Position numbers and translations under genes: made by a program
Notes under the pieces: generated by a model
Told to the model about the DNA's origin: nothing
What the model saw: only the letters and a program-made list of their open reading frames with translations
The model's database searches: none
NCBI GenBank assembly: GCA_965199865.1
Contig: CBDATU010000009.1
Location: 248,001-312,000 of the forward strand
Source of the DNA: JAPOUP01 sp965199865
Lineage (GTDB): Bacteria; Pseudomonadota; Alphaproteobacteria; Rhodobacterales; Rhodobacteraceae
Direction of reading: 5' to 3'
DNA length: 64,000 nt
Shown here: piece after piece, positions 45,222 to 54,747 of the stretch
Numbering within the stretch: the first letter of the stretch is position 1
How the letters are laid out: every line of letters starts with the position of its first letter

Positions 45222-46589
45222 TCAGGTTGGCCCCAAAGTCTTGCAGTCAATACTGCGTGCCTTAAGCCGCTGACAGGCGCGCACGGCACCCTGCTCGGTC
45301 ATGCCGACGAAATTTGCGTCATGACCTCTTGCGCTGCTGGAGACCTTTCGCGGCACATCGTCCAGTGTTCCGAGTTCGGTAAGGGCTGTCTTGATCAATG
45401 CCCGCTCGGCCTGATAGCGGGTGGGGAAACGGCCAATGTTGATTCCCCAAAGCCTAGCACCCGAATCCGTATTCCGCGTGACCACGATGCGTGTGGACGC
45501 GTCGGACGCCGAGTCCTGCCGGTCGGCGGTCTGGGACCGCGATTCGGACGCTGGCTGTCCGGAGGACGTGTCCTGGGCGATCATTACCGCCTGTTCGATC
45601 GTATCCGACCGTGCGGCCAGCAGTTCAGGCTGAACCTCGTCTGACGCCGTCGGGCGTGGGACGGGGAACGGGCTGCGCCTGACGGCACCGCTGTCACGTA
45701 GAATTCTTCCGGCAGGCATAAGGGAAAGATCAGGTTTCCTGGGACGGCGTTCCCTTGCCTGTGCCGGTGCACGACTGAAGCCCAGGTCAAGCAGTTCCGC
45801 CATCTTCGCGTTGCGCTGCGCGACGGATTTGCCGCCGAACACCGTCGCAATGATCCGAACCTGACCGCGCTGCGCGGAAGCTGTGAGGTTGAATCCGGCC
45901 GCACGGGTATATCCCGTCTTGATCCCATCCGCTCCCCGGTACGCACTGAGGAATTTTCGGTTTGTGTTGCGCACTTCCTTTATCCCGGCATGGGTGGAAC
46001 GGCGCTTGAAGATGTTGTAGTAATCGGGGTGATCATAAAAGAGATGCCGCCCGAGGATGGTCATGTCCCGTACGGTGGATAGATGTCCGGCTCGGGTCAG
46101 CCCATGGGCGTTCTTGAAGGTCGTGTTGGTCATGCCAAGCGCCTTTGCGGTCCAGTTCATCCGCTGGGCGAATTTGGTTTCGCTTCCGGAAACGGCTTCC
46201 GCGAGGGCCGTTGCGGCATCATTTGCCGATTTGACTGCGGCGGCGCGGATCAGGTATCGCAGCTTGATTCGCTGGCCATGCCTCAGTCCGAGCTTTGACG
46301 GTTCTTCCGAAGCTGCGTTTCTTGAGATCGTTACAACGCTGTCCAAACCGATCTCGCCGCGCTCTACGGCGTCAAACACAACATAGAGCGTCATCATTTT
46401 GGTAAGCGATGCTGGATGCAGTCGGACATCTGCACTGCGGGAATGGAGAACCTTTCCGGTGCGGCAGTCCATAACCATCGCTGCATATGGCGCTGCATGG
46501 GTCGTTAGCGCCATGCCCAGGAACAGGCCTGAAATCAGAAGCCCGAGGTAAACGAAACTCAGCAGTCGCTGCCACGCAGTTGAAATCAT
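45222..46589 (-). CDS. D-alanyl-D-alanine carboxypeptidase with C-terminal SPOR domain
   Basis: Penicillin-binding protein 5/6-type D,D-carboxypeptidase of about 455 residues, trimming peptidoglycan stem peptides in the periplasm. A signal peptide precedes APYAAMVMD. The three catalytic motifs are present: SLTK (Ser61), SAN (Ser121) and KTG (Lys225). After a low-complexity linker (about 290-375) the C-terminal 80 residues look like a SPOR septal-glycan-binding domain (WGINIGRFPTRYQAE). The ATG at 46589 was preferred because the signal peptide starts there; another in-frame ATG lies at 46616. Confidence 0.92.
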   Translation of the reverse strand: MISTAWQRLLSFVYLGLLISGLFLGMALTTHAAPYAAMVMDCRTGKVLHSRSADVRLHPASLTKMMTLYVVFDAVERGEIGLDSVVTISRNAASEEPSKLGLRHGQRIKLRYLIRAAAVKSANDAATALAEAVSGSETKFAQRMNWTAKALGMTNTTFKNAHGLTRAGHLSTVRDMTILGRHLFYDHPDYYNIFKRRSTHAGIKEVRNTNRKFLSAYRGADGIKTGYTRAAGFNLTASAQRGQVRIIATVFGGKSVAQRNAKMAELLDLGFSRAPAQARERRPRKPDLSLMPAGRILRDSGAVRRSPFPVPRPTASDEVQPELLAARSDTIEQAVMIAQDTSSGQPASESRSQTADRQDSASDASTRIVVTRNTDSGARLWGINIGRFPTRYQAERALIKTALTELGTLDDVPRKVSSSARGHDANFVGMTEQGAVRACQRLKARSIDCKTLGPT

Positions 46590-46826
46590 GCCTTCCCGCC
46601 CAGTTTGGCCACTCATCCATCGGTTACATTATGGCACGGGATTCCCGAATGCCAAACAACAAATCCTCAGCAATGACAGAGACTTGAAGCGAGACGCCAG
46701 ATTGGGGCTATACCCACACCATATTTCGATTCCGTTCCACTGTCATACTTTATATTGTGTTTTCTTCCTGGTGACTCTGGCTGACGATTCGATCCTGCCC
46801 AATTGTGCCCGTATGGCGATTCTGAA

Positions 46827-47528
46827 TCAGCCCAGTTCAGCCAGTAGGGATGGCAGACCGCCCAGATTCGGAATTTCGCGGAATCGTGCATGCCCTGAAG
46901 GTGGCTCATCATGTTCCAGGGTCCAGGTCAGGCTGTGAGGTACGTAAACGCCCCAGCCGCCCGCCTCGATCATCGGGAGTACATCGGACCTTATCGAATT
47001 GCCGACCATCATGGCGTGTTCGGGGCTATCGGCGTGACGGGCGAATATGTCCCTGTAGACGGAAGGGGTCTTGTTCGAGACGATCTCGACACTGTCAAAC
47101 AGGTCGCGGAGACCCGACTGGGCGAGCTTGCGTTCCTGATCCAGAAGATCACCCTTGGTGACAAGAATGACGCGGTAGTGACTGGCCACCTCGGCGATTA
47201 CCTCGCGGGCATGCGGCAGGAGCTCGATCGGGTGCTGCAGCATGTCCTGACCTGCCGCGATGATCTCCTGAATCACGTCCGCCGACACCCGGCGGTCAGT
47301 CACATCGATGGCGGTTTCGATCATCGACAGCACGAATCCCTTGATTCCGAAGCCATAATGTCCGATGTTGCGCCGTTCGGCCTCCAGCAGCCGGTCCATC
47401 AGGCGATCAGGTTCGGTGAAGTCGCGCAGCAGACCGCAGAACCGGTCCTGTGTTAACCTGAAATACTGCTCGTTGTGCCAAAGCGTGTCATCGGCGTCGA
47501 AGGCGATTGTCGTGAGCTGTGCGGTCAT
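46827..47528 (-). CDS. HAD family hydrolase
   Basis: Haloacid dehalogenase-type phosphatase of 233 residues. Motif I is FDADDTLW (nucleophile Asp11, acid/base Asp13), motif II VILVTKG, motif III lysine in SNKTPSVY and motif IV MVGNSIRSDVLP. The cap domain is helical and inserted after motif I. Substrate unknown; nucleotidase or sugar phosphatase activities are common in this branch. The ATG at 47528 was chosen by family start, with GAGGCC upstream. It diverges from clpS over about 150 bases. Confidence 0.86.
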   Translation of the reverse strand: MTAQLTTIAFDADDTLWHNEQYFRLTQDRFCGLLRDFTEPDRLMDRLLEAERRNIGHYGFGIKGFVLSMIETAIDVTDRRVSADVIQEIIAAGQDMLQHPIELLPHAREVIAEVASHYRVILVTKGDLLDQERKLAQSGLRDLFDSVEIVSNKTPSVYRDIFARHADSPEHAMMVGNSIRSDVLPMIEAGGWGVYVPHSLTWTLEHDEPPSGHARFREIPNLGGLPSLLAELG

Positions 47529-47685
47529 CCTCTGGCCTCTCGGCTCCAAAGCCTGGGCGGTTTTTCCCTCGTTGGAATTGCCCCTTTTCCCAGGGAACCA
47601 ATCGCATATATATTCACCATCAGGAAAGCGGAGTCCATTGTCGGAGTGTTAGGGCGTGACCAAATCCCCGAACAGGAAACAGGAC

Positions 47686-47997
47686 ATGGCTGGCAGTGAC
47701 GACAGTGACCTCGGGGTTGCGCTCAAGGACCGGGTTACGACCGAACGCCCGCCGCTCTACAAAGTTCTGCTGCTCAACGATGATTTCACGCCAATGGAGT
47801 TCGTTGTGCATGTACTTGAGCGTTTTTTCAGCATGAACCATGCCCAGGCATTCGAGCTCATGCTGACGGTCCACAACAAGGGTGTAGCGGTCGTCGGCGT
47901 ATTCGCCTTCGAGATTGCCGAAACCAAAGTGGGCCAGGTGATGGATTTCGCGCGACGCCACCAGCATCCACTGCAATGCATGATGGAAAAGGAATGA
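47686..47997 (+). CDS. clpS: ATP-dependent Clp protease adapter protein ClpS
   Basis: ClpS adapter, about 103 residues, which delivers N-degron substrates to ClpAP. The core is diagnostic: PPLYKVLLLNDDFTPMEFVV, with the substrate-pocket residues Asn and Asp of LLNDD, followed by VLERFFSMN and HNKGVAVVGVF. The ATG at 47686 is used; an in-frame GTG at 47656 would add ten residues. The RsmC-like methyltransferase gene follows after ten bases. No clpA is in the immediate neighbourhood. Confidence 0.95.
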   Translation: MAGSDDSDLGVALKDRVTTERPPLYKVLLLNDDFTPMEFVVHVLERFFSMNHAQAFELMLTVHNKGVAVVGVFAFEIAETKVGQVMDFARRHQHPLQCMMEKE

Positions 47998-48007
47998 CTG
48001 GGCCTGG

Positions 48008-49018
48008 ATGTCCACTCATCGCCTGACGGCTGCGCTGGAGAGCGGTACCCTCGTGCTGCCTCCCAAGGGTAGGATCGCCGTTTTTCGCCCGCGGCGGGGA
48101 ATGGATCTTGGTATGCTTCCGATGGGCCGGGTCCATGTCATTCAGGGGTTCCGGCCTGACCATGATGCTTTTGCGGCGCAGGGATATGATACCGGTACAG
48201 AACCGGAGCGTGGATATGGCCTCTCACTCGTCTTTCTGCCTCGTTCCCGAGCTGAGGCCCGTCAGCTTGTCGCCCAGGCTTCGGCCGTTACCGCAGGGCC
48301 AGTCGTGATTGATGGGCAGAAGACCGATGGTGTAGAGAGCCTGATCCGTGAGATCCGCCGACATGCACCCATCGGCACGGTGATCTGTAAGGCACATGGC
48401 AGGCTGTTTTCCTTTGAAGGTGGGGATTTTTCCGACTGGGCCATCACTGACGGCTCCATGGTCGACGGTTTTTTCACCGCTCCGGGTGATTTTTCGGCCG
48501 ATGGTGCCGATCCGGGATCCGAGATGCTGGCGAACGCGTTGCCTGCCAGGCTTCCAGAAAGAATGGCGGATCTTGGTGCGGGATGGGGCTATCTGTCGCG
48601 TTCGGTTCTTCGTCGGGACACTGTCGATGAGATTCATCTTGTAGAGGCCGACTATGCGGCTCTTGGCCGTGCCCGCAGAAACATCAGCGACCCACGCGCC
48701 CGATTCCACTGGGCGGACGTCACGTCCTTCCACCTGACGCCGCCGCTGGACGCAATTGTCACAAATCCGCCTTTTCACGCGGGTCGTAAGGCGGATCCTT
48801 CGCTGGGATGGGCCTTCATCGAGGCGGCGGGGCGATTACTGGGCCGATCCGGTCGTCTCTGGCTCGTGGCTAACCGCCACCTTCCCTATGAACGGGAACT
48901 GCGTCGGCGCTTTCGGGAGTCCCGTGAAATCGCTGGAAACGAACGGTTCAAGGTGCTCACCGCTGCGATGCCGGTTACATCCGGCATCGCTGGTCGCCAG
49001 GGACGCAATCAACAGTAA
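48008..49018 (+). CDS. Class I SAM-dependent methyltransferase, RsmC-like
   Basis: Methyltransferase of 336 residues with the RsmC/RsmD-type architecture: a degenerate N-terminal domain and a C-terminal catalytic Rossmann domain. SAM-binding motif I is MADLGAGWGYLSRSVL near residue 195 and the target-base motif IV is IVTNPPFHAG near 255, as in enzymes that methylate guanine N2 of small-subunit rRNA (G1207 in E. coli). It likely acts on 16S rRNA. It is in tandem with clpS and 16 bases before an SDR gene. Confidence 0.87.
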   Translation: MSTHRLTAALESGTLVLPPKGRIAVFRPRRGMDLGMLPMGRVHVIQGFRPDHDAFAAQGYDTGTEPERGYGLSLVFLPRSRAEARQLVAQASAVTAGPVVIDGQKTDGVESLIREIRRHAPIGTVICKAHGRLFSFEGGDFSDWAITDGSMVDGFFTAPGDFSADGADPGSEMLANALPARLPERMADLGAGWGYLSRSVLRRDTVDEIHLVEADYAALGRARRNISDPRARFHWADVTSFHLTPPLDAIVTNPPFHAGRKADPSLGWAFIEAAGRLLGRSGRLWLVANRHLPYERELRRRFRESREIAGNERFKVLTAAMPVTSGIAGRQGRNQQ

Positions 49019-49034
49019 GGAGGTCTGGAACGTA

Positions 49035-49847
49035 ATGTCCTTTTCAATTTCCGGAAGGACTGCGGTGGTTGCGGGAGCCGCCAATGGAATCGGCCTCGCC
49101 ATTGCCCGGCATTTTGCTGATCAGGAAGCCAACGTCGTATTCGCTGATCGCGATGAGAAACAGCTTAGGCGAGAGGTTGGCAGTCAGGCGGGAAAGAAAG
49201 GATCGAACGTTCGTTACTTTGCAGGTGACCTAAGAAAGAAACTTTCGATTACCAACCTGATCTCAACCACGATCAATGCCTTTGACCGAGTGGATATTCT
49301 GGTCAATGCCTGTCGTCAGGTAATGCTGTCCGATCCGCTTGACCCGGATAGGGACGCCATGTCCATGTTGATCGAGCAGAATCTCATGACAAAGCTTCGC
49401 CTGACCCAGGCGGTCGCAAATCGCATGATCCGGCAGGCGGAAGAGGATGGGCACGGGAAAGCGACTGCCGGATCCATTGTGAACGTCAGTTCCATAGCCG
49501 CACATCGTACGCATCCCAGGCTTCTGGCCTATTCCGTCAGTTGCGCCGCGCTTGACCAGATGACGCGCTCAATGGCCGTGGCGCTGGCGCCTCACCGGAT
49601 CCGCATCAATGCGATCGCCTGCGGCAGCATGATGAGCGCGAGCCTTCAGGAGGCGCTGAAGGAGGATAGAGACAGCCGCAGCGACATCATCGGTCACACG
49701 CCACTGGGCCGGATCGCGAGCGCTGGTGAGGCTGCGGAGACGGCACAGTTTCTGGCGTCGGAAGGATCGGGGTTCATCACCGGGCATACCATCACCGTTG
49801 ATGGAGGGCGCAGTCTGATAGATGCCGTCCACACGCCGGTTCATTGA
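49035..49847 (+). CDS. SDR family oxidoreductase lacking the usual catalytic lysine
   Basis: Short-chain dehydrogenase/reductase of 270 residues. The cofactor motif VVAGAANGIGLAIARHF is near the N-terminus, the catalytic serine region is IVNVSSIAAHRTHP and the tyrosine is in AYSVSCAALDQM. The usual YxxxK lysine is Cys here, and the structural NNAG motif is replaced by VNACRQV. Either the enzyme is catalytically altered or this is a lineage-specific variant. The ATG at 49035 has AAGGAGG about ten bases upstream. It precedes hemF by 132 bases. Confidence 0.86.
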   Translation: MSFSISGRTAVVAGAANGIGLAIARHFADQEANVVFADRDEKQLRREVGSQAGKKGSNVRYFAGDLRKKLSITNLISTTINAFDRVDILVNACRQVMLSDPLDPDRDAMSMLIEQNLMTKLRLTQAVANRMIRQAEEDGHGKATAGSIVNVSSIAAHRTHPRLLAYSVSCAALDQMTRSMAVALAPHRIRINAIACGSMMSASLQEALKEDRDSRSDIIGHTPLGRIASAGEAAETAQFLASEGSGFITGHTITVDGGRSLIDAVHTPVH

Positions 49848-49979
49848 TCGTCAGATGGCCTTCTCGGAAGGAATCGCGACGAAGCTGCCCTGCCGTGAAC
49901 AGCCACTTCCGTCAGGATCCCGTTGGCCGGTCGAAGGTGGCGCGACATCAATGCATCGAAACTCGGGAAGCCTGCCATC

Positions 49980-50870
49980 ATGAATGATGTCTTTGACGAA
50001 CGAAAGGCCCGGGCGTCGGATTGGTTCGGCAGTCTGCGGGACAGGATCGTTTCGGCGTTTGAGGCGCTTGAGGACAGCCAGGTCACGGGTTCCCTGGCAC
50101 ATGTCGCGCCAGGCCGGTTTGAGGTCAGCCAGACCAGGCGGGAGGTTGATGGCGGACCAGACGGTGGCGGAGGGCGGATGAGCGTAATGCGGGGCGGGAG
50201 GGTATTTGAAAAGGTTGGTGTGAACGTATCGACCGTTCACGGACGGTTAGGCGAAGCCGCACAGGCGGCGATGACCGCTCGCGGCGTACCGGGCCTGGAG
50301 AACGATGCCCGTTTCTGGGCGTCGGGCATCAGTCTTGTCGCGCATATGCAAAATCCTCACACACCTGCCGTGCACATGAACACCCGGATGTTCTGGACTC
50401 CTCATACATGGTGGTTTGGCGGTGGAACCGACCTTAACCCCTGCATTGAATACGAGGCGGACACGAAGGCGTTTCACTCGGTGCTCAAAGCGCATTGCGA
50501 CCGCCATTCGCCGGAATATTATGATCGCTTCAGAGCCTGGGCGGACGACTACTTCTTCGTACGGCATCGGGGTCGGGCGCGGGGCGTCGGAGGCATTTTT
50601 TTCGATGACCTTAACACCGGAGACTGGGAGACTGACTTTGCGTTCACTCAGGATGTGGGACGCGCGTTCCTGCCGGCGTTTCTGGGGGTTGTCGAGCCAC
50701 GCCGCACCATGGCCTGGACTGGGGACGAACGGGAGGCACAGCTTGTCCATCGCGGTCTCTATTTAGAATACAACCTCCTCTACGACCGAGGCACCAGATT
50801 CGGGCTTGCGACGGGGCACGACGCTGATGCCGTCCTGATGAGTCTTCCACCTGTGGCGAAATGGCCCTGA
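49980..50870 (+). CDS. hemF: Oxygen-dependent coproporphyrinogen-III oxidase
   Basis: HemF, 296 residues, which oxidatively decarboxylates coproporphyrinogen III to protoporphyrinogen IX. Diagnostic stretches are NPHTPAVHMNTRMFW, WWFGGGTDLNPC, the HCDRHSPEYYDRFRAWAD and FFVRHRGRARGVGGIFFDD segments and the terminal YNLLYDRGTRFGL. The ATG at 49980 follows GGGAAG at about ten bases. It is on the same strand as the SDR gene and ends before a degraded region. Confidence 0.96.
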   Translation: MNDVFDERKARASDWFGSLRDRIVSAFEALEDSQVTGSLAHVAPGRFEVSQTRREVDGGPDGGGGRMSVMRGGRVFEKVGVNVSTVHGRLGEAAQAAMTARGVPGLENDARFWASGISLVAHMQNPHTPAVHMNTRMFWTPHTWWFGGGTDLNPCIEYEADTKAFHSVLKAHCDRHSPEYYDRFRAWADDYFFVRHRGRARGVGGIFFDDLNTGDWETDFAFTQDVGRAFLPAFLGVVEPRRTMAWTGDEREAQLVHRGLYLEYNLLYDRGTRFGLATGHDADAVLMSLPPVAKWP

Positions 50871-51147
50871 GCCGGATCAGGCAGCCCAACCCGGAGGTGC
50901 CGAAACGGTACTGGATCAGCGATCCTGTTCGGAATACCCGTCATGCCTTGAGGTTATCTGAAGTCCCGGGCTGGCAATGCCCAGGGATTCCCATATGTGC
51001 CGGTCTGGCTTCGCGGACGGTCCGTCCGGTCATCGCCCACATGTCCAGGTGATGTGCTCGAACCGGTCGTTGGGCGAATTTCGATGGTCATTGAAGCAGG
51101 TCCCTTACCAACTCGAATCCGGGGGTGCCTGCGCCGTCACCACCCCA
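50871..51147. other. Spacer after hemF, no gene recognised
   Basis: About 280 bases, with overlapping short frames only. It borders the 3' end of the broken transposase gene and may contain a lost element end; none was identified. Confidence 0.4.
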
Positions 51148-53190
51148 TCAATCCACCAGGAGGCGTCCTCCGGGCTTACTGGTTCTGTAGACCGCCATTG
51201 CCTGCCGGAGCTGTGGCGACTGATAGTGATAGCAACCGTTCTGTTCCAGCCTTGATGCCGGACACACGCCAGGCGGTGATGGCGTCGAAGGGCGCAGACT
51301 GTCCGCCTCCTTGAAAAGTGGGTCCCCGACGCGGGTGACCCGCTTCAGCTTCCTGAGATACTCCACCAGGCTCTCCCTGGCCTAGTGACGGCTGACGGTT
51401 TCCCTGGCCCCTTCGAGATCAGCCGATCCTTCGCTCGAAAGCAATATCCAGGACGGTGCCAGCCCGCCCTTGGGCGGAGCGGCCGTGCGACTCGCAAGGA
51501 CGGCGGTGACCGGTAGGGCCCGCGAGCCCGTACCGGGAACCATCGGGTCCACGCGGGCGACACGGAGTTCGGCATCCGTGATTCGCTCCGGGCAGGCTTC
51601 CGCCGTCCTGCATCCCTGCGACGCGAAAATTCCATCCTGGGAGGCGGTGCCGACGACCGGCAGTCCGGAGATATACTCCCTGATATCCATGGTTCTGCCA
51701 CTGACGATGGCCGAGGGCTGGACCAGAGTGCCGAGGCGTACCAGCAGCCCGGCCGCATCGGGCTCCTTCGCCTGGGCCTCGAACATGTCCCGGATGTCCA
51801 TCCCGCTGTCCCAGACGTAGATCATGCGCGTTCCCGGGCTGGCGCGGCCAACTTGCCGCGCCAACGCGAGGCCGTCTTTCCGGCGCAGGGATCCGCCTTG
51901 TGTCGCCTCCGTGGTGAGGTCTTCCTGGATGGTGGCCTTGAGGTCCAGCACACCAGGTCCGCGGCCCGAGGTCGACACCGCGAGGGTGACCTGGGCCGAA
52001 AGACTGGAACCGCCCGATCCACCGCCATCGGGCTTCGTCGAACCACTCTCTTGGGTCTTCAGGTCAGGCAGGTCCAGCATCGTGGTGTCCTGAACCGCAA
52101 GGATCTCCGTTTCGGCGCGGCATCGCTGCACGGTCGCCATCCGGTGGCTCTCAAGGATGCTGTCCATGCTCACTTTCGGGTTCGCGAGCAGCCTGCAGGC
52201 GGCATATCGGTCCTTTTTTGCTACAATTGGGTTCCTGTTGGCCGCCTGTTGATCCCTGATCGGGGGAAAAGCGGCTGAAACCGGCTTGCCAGGCTCCCGT
52301 TCCCAGGCCTTGCCCATGGCCAGGATGCGCGTGCGCAGCCTCCCGTCGGCGTGGCAGGTTCGACCGAACTCGAGTTCCACCCAGTCGATATCTTCGGAGA
52401 GTGCAGGGGCCTGGCCCAGCCAGCGCGGTGTCTCCGGTTCTTCGCACAGGCGATCGCGCCAGCCCGGTTCCAGTAGCCGCATCCAGACGCTGCAGGCGGG
52501 CACTCCTTCCCGGCGGTGGCTCGGAGGGTGGCCGGAACCGGTCCCGGCCAGCTTCTAGCCAGCGGCAGCATAGGCCGTCCCCGTGCGCTCCGGTCCCACG
52601 AAGGTACAGGCCATCGCCGGACGGATGCCGTGAAGCCTCTCCCAGTCATCGGGAAGGCGCTTCACGGCCAGTCCCAGCGTATGGCTGGCCAGATGCGCGA
52701 CCCGCATGCCGGGAAGGACCAGGAATCGGGTATTCTGCACCAGAAGCCGGAGATTCGCCATCCGCGCCTGCGGGCTCCAGCCAATGAAGGTGTCCCGGGC
52801 CTTCTGGTGCCAGTTCGCCGCGTGAAAGGGCAGCCCGCCGATACGCCCCAGTAAAGGAGCTGGGCGCCGGGATTCCTAACCTCGCCCCGCGGATGGTGGC
52901 TCGCCATCATCGCCCGCAGCGCGCGTCGTTCCTCGATCGCCGCCACCTCCACGCTAACTCCACCGAGATCCACGAGTGCACCAGTGTAGCTGGTGTCCCG
53001 GTAGTCGGGCAGCGGCGTGCGACGCGGAAGCTTGCCGGGCGGCGGCCAGGCACGGTGCGCGGAGGTCGTTGGTCCAGCCGTCGCGTTCGCAAAGGCCTGA
53101 GGCCGGACCAAGCCGCCCGGCTCCTGCCTCCGCGGCGGATCTGGGCCATTCAATCGTGTCGTTGCTGGACCAGCGCATTCCAGTCCGCAC
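51148..53190 (-). pseudogene. Broken DruA-like (DUF4338) / Tn5-IS4-type transposase fusion
   Basis: On the minus strand one decayed gene can be followed through several frames. Near 53100 a DruA-like start reads LCERDGWTNDLRA; the next piece (to about 52830) includes VSVEVAAIEERRALRAM; after a frameshift FIGWSPQARMANLRLLV, FLVLPGMRVAHLASHTLG and RLPDDWERLHGIRP show the DUF4338 core. The same frame then runs through a TAG (52555-52557, where a Trp is usual) into a Tn5/IS4-type region (VWMRLLEPGWRDRLC, LAVQDTTMLDLP, YVWDSGMDIRDMF, PSWILLSSEGSADLEGA), a second in-frame TAG (51382-51384) and SLVEYLRKLK with the possible catalytic Glu. No active product is expected. Confidence 0.75.
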
Positions 53191-53237
53191 GCGAATCGGA
53201 AAAGGTCAAATGGGCTTCTCCGCAGGTCGCTTTCCAA

Positions 53238-53886
53238 AGAACTACTTCATTATGTAGATAACCATTTGTTGTAACACACTATCTGGATGTTTCTCCTCCA
53301 ATTCAAAAGCTGGCACCTGCCGTTAGGGATTCCAGCTGCGATGGCAAGTGCTACGGAACGGACGCTGCTGGTAGTGGATGGCAGGTTGCCGAATGGCCGA
53401 TCCTCTGCTGGTCGGCCTCCGCTGTTCACACGATCGCGGCCGATGGAGGAAGGGAATCCGCCGACCAGACGCGGATGTTGCAGACGCTTGAGGCGAAGTT
53501 CCCCTTCGCGTTCTCATACCATTTCCGGGAGCAGGGCCTGAACAGGTTGGCGCATGGGTATTTGCCGAAGGGATCGGATCCGTCTGGTCGCGAAGAAGCA
53601 GGTCCTTGCAGCGCAGGAAATGAAGAAATCCCTGGAATTTGCGGGTGCCGTGCGTTGCGTTCGGCTGTCGAACTCATTCCGCACACGGAAACGGTCTCTG
53701 TGCAGCCTGTTTCATTCTCCACCTGGCGTCCTGTGGATGGGCTCGTGTTGCGTCGGCAGTCGCAATGTAGCCTCCCTGGCATGGGACAGTGGCTCTGGGA
53801 GTCGGAAATCCCTGCCGCTTCATATCGCAGCCGCAGGTCGAGACGCCTGATCCTCGAAGTTCCCTGGCAAGGGTCGGGACTGATGG
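53238..53886. other. Long spacer downstream of the lactonase gene
   Basis: About 650 bases between the decayed fusion gene and the SMP-30-type gene. Open frames on both strands (for example plus 53475-53897) have no recognised product. It is probably decayed DNA; a lost gene of the sugar-acid operon could have stood here, but I see no trace of a dehydratase. Confidence 0.4.
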
Positions 53887-54747
53887 TCAGAGAATGACCT
53901 GCGGTTCGCGCCATCCGGTGAAAGAGGTTTCGACCGCGAAGGTCATGCCATTCTCTGGATGGCCAGCGATCGTCTCGGGTGAGAGATGTTCCTGCGCGGT
54001 GGTGCAGTACAGCGTCGAAAGGTCCGGGCCGCCGAAGGCGGGACACGACGTATGCAGTGCCGGAAAGGGGAAGGCTTCGATGAAGCTTCCATCCGGGCGG
54101 TAACCGGCGACCCGCGACGCTCCCCATTGCGCGTTCCAGATGTTGCCTTCGGAATCGGTAACCGAACCGTCCGGATTCAGTCCGTCCGCACGTAAGTCGA
54201 TGACAGCGTGTGGCTCACCTTTTGGCCAGCCGTCGGTTCCGAGCGCCTGTGCCTGGATCCGGCGGTCCCGTGTATCCGCAAAATAGGCGATCGTTCCATC
54301 GGCAGCGAAACAGATCGAGTTGGGAACCGTGATTCCAGAGTGGATACGGCGAAGCTCACCGCTGAAGTAGCGATATATCGAGCCGACCCCTTTCTCAGCC
54401 CTCTTTCCCATGGTGCCGATCCAGAATCCCCCATGCGGATCCGCGCGGCCGTCATTGGATCGGGTGCGGGCGTCATTGGCTTCGAGCCGGCAGATCGTTT
54501 CTTCAGTGCCGGATTCAAGGTCGAATCTGAATAGTCTGGTTTCGCTGGCGATCAGGAGGCGGGAGTGGTCAATCCAGCCAGCGGCGGAGACATATTCGTC
54601 GAATTTCCATTCGCGCGGGCTGTCCCCGTCGCGCGTCAGCAGGCGACGGCCCAGTATGTCGAACCAGAACAGCTGGTGTCGTTTCGGGTGCCAGAGGGGG
54701 CCTTCGCCCAGTTCACAGTTGCGGCTGTCAAACGGTTGTACGGTCAT
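53887..54747 (-). CDS. SMP-30/gluconolactonase/LRE family protein
   Basis: Sugar lactonase of the SMP-30/regucalcin family, 286 residues, a six-bladed propeller hydrolysing aldonolactones. Seen are the N-terminal CELGEGPLWHPKRHQLFWFD with the metal-ligand glutamate, RSNDGRADPHGGFWIGTM with the family's NDG/DPxG pattern, and VPNSICFAADG with a ligand asparagine. The ATG at 54747 overlaps the dgoA stop in ATGA, so translation is coupled. With dgoA and dgoK it suggests lactone hydrolysis in a galactose/galactonate (De Ley-Doudoroff-type) pathway. Confidence 0.9.
   Translation of the reverse strand: MTVQPFDSRNCELGEGPLWHPKRHQLFWFDILGRRLLTRDGDSPREWKFDEYVSAAGWIDHSRLLIASETRLFRFDLESGTEETICRLEANDARTRSNDGRADPHGGFWIGTMGKRAEKGVGSIYRYFSGELRRIHSGITVPNSICFAADGTIAYFADTRDRRIQAQALGTDGWPKGEPHAVIDLRADGLNPDGSVTDSEGNIWNAQWGASRVAGYRPDGSFIEAFPFPALHTSCPAFGGPDLSTLYCTTAQEHLSPETIAGHPENGMTFAVETSFTGWREPQVIL

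Noticed and set aside
51382..52557. Amber (TAG) recoding in this organism
   Set aside because: Several intact genes here, such as tctA, pheT and yejB, end in TAG, so the two in-frame TAG codons are better read as decay.
51148..53190. Active Druantia-type defence system
   Set aside because: Only a DruA-like domain is present, it is fused to a transposase, has frameshifts and two stops, and no other Druantia genes are near.
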